The notes beneath the pieces were generated by a model. That model did not search any database and was not told the origin of the DNA. It saw only the letters and a program-made list of their open reading frames with translations. The position numbers and the translations under genes were made by a program. A stretch of DNA of 11,833 nucleotides from Desulfobacteraceae bacterium UBA5852 (GTDB lineage Bacteria > Desulfobacterota > Desulfobacteria > Desulfobacterales > UBA5852), in assembly GCA_002432195.1 (NCBI GenBank), contig DJGG01000131.1, positions 1 through 11,833 on the forward strand. Direction: 5' to 3'. Every line of letters starts with the position of its first letter. The stretch's first letter is position 1. This document shows positions 1 to 5,449 of this stretch, piece by piece.

Positions 1-111
1 CCGTCCCCTGGGAGCGCAACCCTCCAGCCCCATGCCCGCCCAACGGTATCGGACGATTCGGGATTTTTACCCAATACTTCCGGGACACGACACTATCCGG
101 CTGTCGAAAGC

Positions 112-130
112 TCCCGCGGCGCCCGCGGGA
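112..130. repeat. Perfect 8-bp inverted repeat, 3-nt loop
   Basis: TCCCGCGG (112-119) and CCGCGGGA (123-130) are exact reverse complements around the loop CGC. An RNA hairpin could form from either strand. No T-tract follows on either side, so this is not a standard intrinsic terminator. Confidence 0.5.
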
Positions 131-282
131 CACCCGGCTTGATCCCCGGTCTCAGGCGCAGTTTGGCCACGGCTTGCCAAATGTGTACCGGAAATATTGG
201 ATCCATTCCCGGTCACATGGATACCTTTGGGCGGATGAGGGCGTTGGCTTGGCGCAGCCAGGGGGCGGGCAACGGTTTGAGC

Positions 283-299
283 CCCCCGGGCGCCGGGGG
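283..299 (-). terminator. Hairpin downstream of the 138-aa gene; possible terminator without T-tract
   Basis: CCCCCGG (283-289) and CCGGGGG (293-299) pair perfectly around a 3-nt loop, about 70 bp past the stop codon of the minus-strand gene at 368-784. Position and stem strength would suit transcript termination or 3'-end protection. On the minus strand it is followed by GGCTCAAACC with no run of T, so intrinsic termination is uncertain. It may only be a processing barrier. Confidence 0.3.
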
Positions 300-367
300 A
301 CTGGCCGCTGCGGGTGGGAGGCAGGCAGGCGCGGGAAGGACCATGCGCGGCGGCCGCCGGGGGCGCC

Positions 368-784
368 TCATCCGGAGGTTTTCTTCTCGATTTCGGCCTT
401 GAGCTTCTTTTCCATCTCGGCGAAGAGGTCCTGCTTTTTCTTCTTCTGCTCGGCGCGCATGCTTTCCACTTTGCTGGCCCTTTCCTTCTGGGCGCTCTGA
501 AATCGCTGGACTTCCTCGCTGAGGCGATCGGGGAGGTCCTCCTTGGGAAGTTCTTCGATCCGCAGGTGCTCCCGCACGAAGATGCGCATGCCGTAAGGGC
601 TGTCGACCATCTCGATGGCCCCGACGGCCGCCAGGCGGCGGCCCACGATACCCCCCTGCTCGCCGGAGAAGCCCAGCAGGCGGCAGATATCCTCCAGGGT
701 CGGGGGGGTCTTGTGCTGGTGCAGCAGGACCCGGGCGGCGGCCACGAAAAGGTGGGCACTGGCGTAAAGGGAAGGGTGGGTCAT
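368..784 (-). CDS. Conserved-type hypothetical protein: predicted winged helix plus C-terminal coiled coil
   Basis: A 138-residue soluble protein whose function I do not recognise. Residues about 1-75 look like a compact helical winged-helix or helix-turn-helix unit: a hydrophobic first helix (LFVAAARVLL), then PTLEDICRLLGFS, then a helix with GRRLAAVGAIEMV and a hairpin around SPYGMRIFVREHL. Residues about 80-138 are highly charged and should form one long alpha-helix or coiled coil, with a KKKK run near residues 115-118 and a Lys/Glu-rich end. There is no signal peptide or membrane segment. The ATG at 784 is chosen because GGAGG (795-799 on the opposite strand) lies 10 nt upstream. The frame stays open to 1348 without a better start, and that upstream part is antisense to eno. 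The gene diverges from eno and has its own candidate promoter. DNA binding is inferred from the fold guess only; a structural or adaptor role is equally possible. Confidence 0.85.
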   Translation of the reverse strand: MTHPSLYASAHLFVAAARVLLHQHKTPPTLEDICRLLGFSGEQGGIVGRRLAAVGAIEMVDSPYGMRIFVREHLRIEELPKEDLPDRLSEEVQRFQSAQKERASKVESMRAEQKKKKQDLFAEMEKKLKAEIEKKTSG

Positions 785-848
785 GGAAGGGTAGCCTCCG
801 TGGGGAGACGGGGTTGCAAGCCCTGGGCGGGGAGGCCCGTGGCGCGGA

Positions 849-877
849 CTCCCGCCTTGACAGACCAACGGCGGGAG
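849..877. promoter_or_regulatory. Operator-like inverted repeat around the eno -35 box
   Basis: CTCCCGCC (849-856) and GGCGGGAG (870-877) are perfect 8-bp inverted arms separated by 13 nt that contain the TTGACA at 857-862. A dimeric regulator bound here would cover the -35 element and spacer of the plus-strand promoter and the -10 region of the opposing one. No regulator can be named. Confidence 0.35.
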
Positions 878-885
878 CGTAACAT
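857..885 (+). promoter_or_regulatory. Sigma70-type promoter for eno
   Basis: A perfect -35 hexamer TTGACA (857-862) is followed after exactly 17 nt by TAACAT (880-885), which keeps the key T1, A2 and T6 of the -10 consensus. Transcription would start near 892, leaving a leader of about 110 nt before the enolase ATG at 1002. In such GC-rich sequence, a perfect -35 with optimal spacing is good evidence. It overlaps an opposing promoter at 876-903. Confidence 0.65.
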
Positions 886-903
886 TCTGGCCGATTTTGT
901 CAA
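876..903 (-). promoter_or_regulatory. Sigma70-type promoter for the divergent 138-aa gene
   Basis: On the minus strand a perfect TTGACA (903-898) is followed after 16 nt by TACGCT (881-876). This is a weaker -10 that still keeps the T, A and final T positions. Its start site would be near 870, about 85 nt upstream of the ATG at 784. The two -10 elements overlap head-on with those of the eno promoter, so both promoters probably cannot be occupied together. Confidence 0.5.
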
Positions 904-1001
904 GCGCCCGTAAGCCACGGCGACGTTCCGGGAGGCGCCGGCACGCCGGTTGGCCCAGGGGCCGGCGCCAGGGGATCCAACCTTGCGAAAGGGGAAGCGT
1001 C

Positions 1002-2270
1002 ATGTCGGAGATCATGGATGTCGTGGGACGGGAGATTCTGGACTCCAGGGGTAATCCGACCTTGGAAGTGGACGTCATGACCGCCTCCGGTGCCCTGGGT
1101 CGCGCGGCGGTGCCCTCGGGGGCCTCCACGGGCACCCGCGAGGCCCTGGAATTGCGGGACAAGCGCGCCAAGCGATACGGGGGCAAGGGCGTGCTGAAAG
1201 CCGTGGCCAATGTCAACGAGGTCCTGGCCCCCGCGCTGCTGGGGCTGGACACCGCCGACCAGGTCCGCCTGGACCGCCAGATGATCGAAATGGACGGCAC
1301 CCCCAACAAGTCCAAGCTGGGCGCCAACGCGCTCCTGGGCGTCTCCATGGCGGCCGCCCGGGCCGCCGCCGCCGCTTTCGGTCTGCCCCTCTTCCGCTAC
1401 CTGGGCGGCATCAACGCCCGCTGCCTGCCCATGCCCATGATGAACATCCTCAACGGGGGAGCGCATGCGGCCAACAACCTGGACATCCAGGAGTTCATGA
1501 TCGTTCCGGTGGGGGCCACCTCCATTCGGGAGGCGGTGCGCATGGGCGCGGAGACCTTTCACAGCCTGAAGAAGATCCTGCAGGCCAAGGGCCTGAGCAC
1601 GGCGGTGGGGGACGAGGGCGGGTTCGCCCCCAGCCTGGCGTCCAACGAGGAGGCCCTGCAGCGCATCGTGGAGGCCATCGAGGCCGCCGGTTACCAACCG
1701 GGCCGCGACGTCGGCCTGGCCCTGGATGCGGCGGCCAGTGAATTTTTTCAGAAAGGGCAGTACGTCTTCAAGTCCGAAAAGCGCAAGCTCACCGCGGAGA
1801 AGCTGGTGGATGTGTATGCCGACTGGATCGATCGCTACCCCATTCTCTCCATCGAGGACGGCCTGGCGGAGCAGGATTGGGACGGCTGGAGCATGATGAC
1901 CGACCGCCTGGAAGGGCGCATCCAGATCGTCGGCGACGACATCTTCGTGACCAACCCGGCGATATTCGCCAAGGGCATCGAGAAGGGCATCGCCAATTCC
2001 ATCCTTATCAAGCTCAACCAAATCGGGACCGTCACCGAAACCCTGGACGCCATCGAAATGGCCAAGCAGGCGGGTTACACCACAGTCATCTCCCACCGTT
2101 CGGGGGAAACCGAGGACGCCTTCATCGCCGATCTGGCCGTGGGGGTCAATGCCGGCCAAATCAAGACCGGGAGCCTGTCCCGCAGCGACCGCATCGCCAA
2201 GTACAACCAGCTCATCCGCATCGAGGAGGAGTTGGGGCCGGCGGCGACCTTTTCCGACGAACTGCTCTGA
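1002..2270 (+). CDS. eno: Enolase (phosphopyruvate hydratase)
   Basis: Converts 2-phosphoglycerate to phosphoenolpyruvate, the penultimate step of glycolysis, and the reverse in gluconeogenesis. It is a cytoplasmic Mg-dependent enzyme and in many bacteria also a degradosome partner. The 422 residues fit the family, whose members are usually about 415-435. The N-terminal capping domain has LDSRGNPT (13-20) and the SGASTG loop (39-44). In the barrel, the metal ligands are Asp242, Glu285 and Asp312. Catalytic residues are Glu205 in GDEGGF, Lys337 in the signature ILIKLNQIGT, His365 in SHRSGE and Lys388 in QIKTGS. The ATG at 1002 is chosen because AAAGGGGA (988-995) sits about 7 nt upstream and homologous proteins begin just before the xxxxREILDSRGNPT motif. 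A longer in-frame reading exists but adds 35 Arg-rich residues of leader. It is first in a same-strand series with the LolA-like gene and pyrG. Confidence 0.98.
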   Translation: MSEIMDVVGREILDSRGNPTLEVDVMTASGALGRAAVPSGASTGTREALELRDKRAKRYGGKGVLKAVANVNEVLAPALLGLDTADQVRLDRQMIEMDGTPNKSKLGANALLGVSMAAARAAAAAFGLPLFRYLGGINARCLPMPMMNILNGGAHAANNLDIQEFMIVPVGATSIREAVRMGAETFHSLKKILQAKGLSTAVGDEGGFAPSLASNEEALQRIVEAIEAAGYQPGRDVGLALDAAASEFFQKGQYVFKSEKRKLTAEKLVDVYADWIDRYPILSIEDGLAEQDWDGWSMMTDRLEGRIQIVGDDIFVTNPAIFAKGIEKGIANSILIKLNQIGTVTETLDAIEMAKQAGYTTVISHRSGETEDAFIADLAVGVNAGQIKTGSLSRSDRIAKYNQLIRIEEELGPAATFSDELL

Positions 2271-2275
2271 CAGCC

Positions 2276-2284
2276 TGTGGATAA
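2276..2284 (-). promoter_or_regulatory. Consensus DnaA box just after eno
   Basis: TGTGGATAA on the plus strand is the exact complement of the DnaA box TTATCCACA, starting 6 nt after the eno stop codon. No second box or AT-rich unwinding element is visible nearby, so it is not an origin. It may be a chance match or an isolated DnaA-binding site. Confidence 0.3.
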
Positions 2285-2317
2285 CTGCCTGCGGGGGCGG
2301 TGGCCCCTGAGGAAATT

Positions 2318-2349
2318 CCCGCCGCGGGGGGCCGCGCCTCGCCGGCGGG
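2318..2349 (+). terminator. GC-rich stem-loop downstream of eno; weak terminator candidate
   Basis: CCCGCCG (2318-2324) pairs with CGGCGGG (2343-2349) about 50 bp beyond the enolase stop, and the 18-nt intervening segment is itself GC-rich. No T-tract follows. It may attenuate read-through from eno into the next gene or be incidental to base composition. Confidence 0.2.
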
Positions 2350-2421
2350 GATGGCAGGCCTTTGCGGATCGCGGCGCGGTCCTGCGCGCGACCCGGACGT
2401 CTGATTCGCCACAGCCGGCAG

Positions 2422-2436
2422 GCCGGGTGACCCGGC
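2422..2436. repeat. 15-bp perfect palindrome upstream of the LolA-like gene
   Basis: GCCGGGT (2422-2428) and ACCCGGC (2430-2436) are exact inverted arms around a single central G, 40 bp before the ATG at 2477. As DNA it resembles a small operator. As RNA the one-base loop is too tight, so only a shorter stem would form. Confidence 0.35.
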
Positions 2437-2476
2437 TTCCCGTGCCCGGACCCCACCGGCAAACTTGGCCACGTCC

Positions 2477-3307
2477 ATGAACCGATTGACCCGCGACATT
2501 TTCCGGCTCCCCGGTGCGCTTCTGCTGATGCTCCTGATCCTGAGCCCGGCCTGGGCTTACGTGCTGCAAGGGGAGCACGTGCTGGACCTCATGGTGGATG
2601 CCGTGGGGCCTTTCCGCAGCGTGCGGGCGGAGATGCAGCTGCGCCTTACGGGCGCCGACCCGGATGGGCCGCGGGAGCTGCGCCAGACGGTAACCTACGG
2701 CAAGGGGGGGCGTTTGCACGCCGAAGCGCGGGGCGAAGGCTACCATCGCCTCCACGCGGTGGACGGGGAACGCTCCCTCACCGTGGCCAACGGTAGCCCC
2801 CTGGGTTTCGGCCCTAAGGCCGGCGATCTGGTTCACGAGGTGCTGCGCCACCGCAGCCGCATGGAACTGAAGCGCAGCCTGACGGACCTGGGAGTGGACG
2901 TGACCCGTTCGAGCCTGGCGCGCCTGGAGGACCGGGTCTGTTTCGTGGTGGGCACCGCGCAGCCGGAGGACGGCTCTCCCCAGTTGTGGGTCGACCAGGA
3001 GACTTTCCGCCCGTTGCGCCTGCGCCTTCCGTCGGCCGCCCCGGACGCCGCGGGGGGCGTGCTGGAGTGGCGCTACCGCGAATGGCAACCGCTGAAGGGC
3101 GGAGCCTACCCGCGCCGGATGGAGGTCATCGCCGGGGGCGCCCTGCGACAGGAAATGCGGGTGGAGCGCCTGGAAGTCGACATACCGCTGGATCCGGGGC
3201 TCTTCGACCTGGAGAGCCTGCGGACCCGCCTGGAGAACGCCCCGCCGGCGCCGCTCCCCGGGACGGTGCCGCCGGCAGCGCCCCGCACGCCGTCGCCGGC
3301 CCCCTAG
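2477..3307 (+). CDS. Secreted LolA-like (outer-membrane lipoprotein-sorting family-like) protein
   Basis: A 276-residue exported protein. The N-terminus is a clear Sec signal peptide: a basic start (MNRLTRDIFR), a hydrophobic core (LPGALLLMLLILSP) and an AWA cleavage site after about residue 27. There is no lipobox Cys, so it should be periplasmic. The mature part begins YVLQGEHVLDLMVDAVG and continues with alternating beta-rich segments (RAEMQLRL, RQTVTYGKGGRLHAEA, CFVVGTAQPEDGSPQLWVD, RLEVDIPLDPGLFDL). These resemble the half-barrel LolA/LolB superfamily, in which a first helix precedes strands that bind lipid acyl chains. The last 23 residues or so are Pro/Ala-rich and probably disordered. 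I prefer the ATG at 2477 over a TTG at 2465 because it starts a normal signal peptide. Neither start has a clear Shine-Dalgarno sequence. LolA-like is inferred from pattern only; true LolA function is not shown. Confidence 0.8.
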   Translation: MNRLTRDIFRLPGALLLMLLILSPAWAYVLQGEHVLDLMVDAVGPFRSVRAEMQLRLTGADPDGPRELRQTVTYGKGGRLHAEARGEGYHRLHAVDGERSLTVANGSPLGFGPKAGDLVHEVLRHRSRMELKRSLTDLGVDVTRSSLARLEDRVCFVVGTAQPEDGSPQLWVDQETFRPLRLRLPSAAPDAAGGVLEWRYREWQPLKGGAYPRRMEVIAGGALRQEMRVERLEVDIPLDPGLFDLESLRTRLENAPPAPLPGTVPPAAPRTPSPAP

Positions 3308-3378
3308 AAGTGGTTTCAACACCTCCCCCCGGGCCGCCGGCCGCTTCTCCGACGGGCGGCAAATATGCCACCGCCCCC

Positions 3379-3407
3379 TTGAACTTCGACGCATCTTCTG
3401 GGATAAA
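3379..3407 (+). promoter_or_regulatory. Candidate promoter for pyrG
   Basis: TTGAAC (3379-3384) and GATAAA (3402-3407) lie 17 nt apart, each matching four of six consensus positions. They sit in an AT-rich patch (about 3379-3426) that stands out from the surrounding GC-rich DNA. A start near 3414 would leave a leader of about 120 nt before the pyrG ATG. Other hexamer pairs in the patch (for example TTGAAA at 3415-3420) have no good partner. Confidence 0.35.
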
Positions 3408-3532
3408 TCGACCTTTGAAATATATGCGGCGTAAGGCACGGTCGCCGGCCCGGATCGACGGACGGGTCGGCGGGCCGCCTCCTTTGCGCCCGCCGGCCAT
3501 CATGCAAGCGAAGGGAATTGCGGAGCGCACCC

Positions 3533-5185
3533 ATGAATCCAAATGTGAAATTCATCTTTGTCACCGGTGGTGTCTTGTCGTCGCTGGGCAAGGGGCTGGC
3601 CTCCGCGGCCATCGGGGCCCTTCTGGAGAGCCGGGGGCTAACGGTCACCCTGCAGAAGCTGGACCCGTACATCAACGTGGACCCGGGCACCATGAACCCC
3701 TTCCAGCACGGAGAGGTTTTCGTCACCGACGACGGCGCCGAGACCGATCTCGACCTGGGGCATTACGAGCGCTTTACGCACGCCCAATTGGGGCGGGACA
3801 ACAATTTCACCACGGGCAAGATCTACCACAGCGTGATCACCAAGGAGCGCCGCGGGGATTACCTGGGGGGCACGGTGCAGGTGATTCCCCATATCACCGA
3901 CGAGATCAAGCGCGCCATACGGCTCTGTGCCCGGGAGGTGGACATCGTCATCGTGGAGATCGGCGGGACCATCGGGGACATCGAGAGCCTCCCGTTTCTG
4001 GAGGCCATCCGCCAGTTCCGGGCCGACATGGGGCGGGACAACACCCTCTACATCCACCTGACCCTCGTGCCCTACATCGCGACGGCCGGGGAGGTCAAAA
4101 CCAAGCCCACCCAGCACAGCGTCAAGGAACTGCGCAGCATCGGCATCCAGCCGGATATTCTCCTCTGCCGCACCGACCGGAACCTCGCCAAGGAAATCAA
4201 GCGCAAGATCGCCCTCTTCTGCAACGTCACCGAGGACGCCGTGATCACGGCCAAGGACGTGGAGTGCATCTACGAGGTGCCGCTGAACTTCCACAACGAG
4301 GGCCTGGACGACAAACTCGTCAAGCTGCTCAACATCTGGACCCGGGCCCCGCGCATGGAGGCCTGGGAAGCGCTGGTGCGCCATTTCAAGGAACCCAAGC
4401 CCAAAGTGCGCATCGGCATCGTGGGCAAGTATGTGGATCTCACGGAGTCCTACAAGAGCCTCAACGAAGCCCTCTATCACGGGGGGATTCCCAACGGCTG
4501 TCACGTGGAGCTGGTCTTTGTGGATTCGGAAACCATCCAGCCGGATACCTGCAGCCAGGCCCTGACGGAGGTGGACGGCATCCTGGTGCCCGGGGGGTTC
4601 GGTTCCCGGGGCGTGGAGGGCAAGATCTGCACCGCCCAGTTCGCCCGGGAAAACCGGATTCCCTACTTCGGCATCTGCCTGGGAATGCAAATTGCCGTGA
4701 TCGAGTTCGCCCGCCACATCGCCGGCTTGGAGAACGCCAACAGTTCGGAGTTCGACCCCGCCACGCCCCACCCGGTAATCTACCTCATGACCGAGTGGTT
4801 CGACGACAAGACCGGAAAGGTGGAGCGCCGTGACGAGGGGGCCGACAAGGGCGCCACCATGCGCCTGGGATCCTACCCCTGCCGCCTGCGCACCGGGACC
4901 CTGGCCCGGGAGGCCTACGGCGTGGACAACATCTCCGAACGCCATCGTCACCGCTACGAGTTCAACAACCGCTACCTGGAGCCCCTGGAGGCCGCCGGCC
5001 TGGTCATCAGCGGCACCTCACCGGGCGGGGATCTCGTGGAGATGGTGGAGTTGAAGGGCCACCCCTGGTTCGTGGGCTGCCAGTTTCATCCCGAGTTCAA
5101 ATCCCGCCCCATGGAACCGCACCCGCTCTTCCGGGAGTTCATTCGCGCGGCCTTCCAGCGCGTCCAGCAGCGGCGCGAGGGGTAG
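3533..5185 (+). CDS. pyrG: CTP synthase (glutamine-hydrolysing)
   Basis: Makes CTP from UTP, ATP and glutamine in the cytoplasm, the last step of pyrimidine nucleotide synthesis. At 550 residues it is full length. Residues 1-270 are the synthetase domain: FIFVTGGVLSSLGKG (8-21, the P-loop-like ATP site), KLDPYINVDPGTMNP (42-56), the DLDLGHYERF Mg/substrate loop (72-81) and EIGGTIGDIES (142-152, Mg-binding Glu). Residues about 292-545 are a class I glutamine amidotransferase: PGGFGSRG oxyanion loop (353-360), nucleophile Cys382 in GICLGMQ, and His519/Glu521 in QFHPEF. All key residues are intact. The ATG at 3533 has GGAG (3522-3525) 7 nt upstream and starts just before the canonical N-terminus; an in-frame TTG at 3518 is less likely. 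Genes of the opposite strand converge on it after a 264-bp spacer. Confidence 0.98.
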   Translation: MNPNVKFIFVTGGVLSSLGKGLASAAIGALLESRGLTVTLQKLDPYINVDPGTMNPFQHGEVFVTDDGAETDLDLGHYERFTHAQLGRDNNFTTGKIYHSVITKERRGDYLGGTVQVIPHITDEIKRAIRLCAREVDIVIVEIGGTIGDIESLPFLEAIRQFRADMGRDNTLYIHLTLVPYIATAGEVKTKPTQHSVKELRSIGIQPDILLCRTDRNLAKEIKRKIALFCNVTEDAVITAKDVECIYEVPLNFHNEGLDDKLVKLLNIWTRAPRMEAWEALVRHFKEPKPKVRIGIVGKYVDLTESYKSLNEALYHGGIPNGCHVELVFVDSETIQPDTCSQALTEVDGILVPGGFGSRGVEGKICTAQFARENRIPYFGICLGMQIAVIEFARHIAGLENANSSEFDPATPHPVIYLMTEWFDDKTGKVERRDEGADKGATMRLGSYPCRLRTGTLAREAYGVDNISERHRHRYEFNNRYLEPLEAAGLVISGTSPGGDLVEMVELKGHPWFVGCQFHPEFKSRPMEPHPLFREFIRAAFQRVQQRREG

Positions 5186-5384
5186 CCGGCGGCCGGATCG
5201 CGCGCCGCAGGCCGAACCCTGCCCCCCTCACCGGCGGATTCGGCCGCGGGGCAGCCTCTTGCCCGCGATGGTTTCCCCGCGCTGTCCGGCCGTGCGCTCG
5301 CCCGCGATACCCATCGTATTCCGGTTGTCCGCCCCCCATCTTCCGGACGGGTCCGCGCAGTGCCCGATCTTCCGGGAACCCCCG

Positions 5385-5412
5385 CCCCCGGGGCCGGGAA
5401 ATCGGCCGGGGG
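5385..5412. terminator. Stem-loop in the convergent pyrG / GlmS-like spacer; possible bidirectional terminator
   Basis: CCCCCGG plus CCG (5385-5396, with two bulged G) pairs with CGGCCGGGGG (5403-5412) around the 6-nt loop GGAAAT. It lies in the only gap (5186-5449) between the converging pyrG and glmS-like genes, 200 bp after pyrG and 38 bp after the other stop. Neither strand shows a T-tract after the stem, so Rho-dependent or stem-only termination would have to be assumed. Nothing else is recognisable in this spacer. Confidence 0.35.
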
Positions 5413-5449
5413 CCTCGCGTTGCCTGGAGGCCATTCCCGCTGCCGGCGG

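Larger units (their letters stand above)
1..367. other. Non-coding or unassigned stretch with GC-rich hairpins
   Basis: I find no convincing gene here. One plus-strand frame is open from base 1 to 402, but its translation has no recognisable domain, is Gly/Arg/Pro-rich and runs antisense into the end of the minus-strand gene at 368, so I do not call it. What is visible is secondary structure: tight hairpins at 112-130 and 283-299, a 12-bp perfect palindrome at 348-359, and a looser inverted repeat of ATCCAT (201-206) and ATGGAT (217-222). Bases 40-230 are less GC-rich than the rest, as expected for an intergenic region. The 3' end of the transcript from the minus-strand gene probably lies here. 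Confidence 0.5.

Noticed and set aside
1..402. Plus-strand frame open from the left edge to 402, possibly the end of a truncated gene
   Set aside because: The translation is low-complexity without recognisable motifs and ends antisense inside the better-supported gene at 368-784. A truncated real gene cannot be wholly excluded.
897..1001. Upstream extension of enolase by 35 residues
   Set aside because: The extension is Arg/Gly-rich, overlaps the promoter and leader, and the ATG at 1002 has a well-placed Shine-Dalgarno sequence and the conserved N-terminus.
785..1348. N-terminal extension of the 138-aa minus-strand protein to 326 residues
   Set aside because: The added part is antisense to eno and crosses its promoter; GGAGG supports the internal ATG at 784.
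2075..3439. Long minus-strand frames opposite eno, the LolA-like gene and pyrG (also 900-2462 and 3638-4951)
   Set aside because: They lie antisense to clearly identified genes, lack motifs, and reflect high third-position G+C.
2986..4833. A 615-codon plus-strand frame spanning the LolA-like and pyrG genes
   Set aside because: It is out of frame with both real genes and is Gly/Arg/Pro/His-rich with no domain.
5186..5449. Possible small gene in the convergent spacer
   Set aside because: Short open frames exist in several frames, but none has a ribosome-binding site or protein-like composition.
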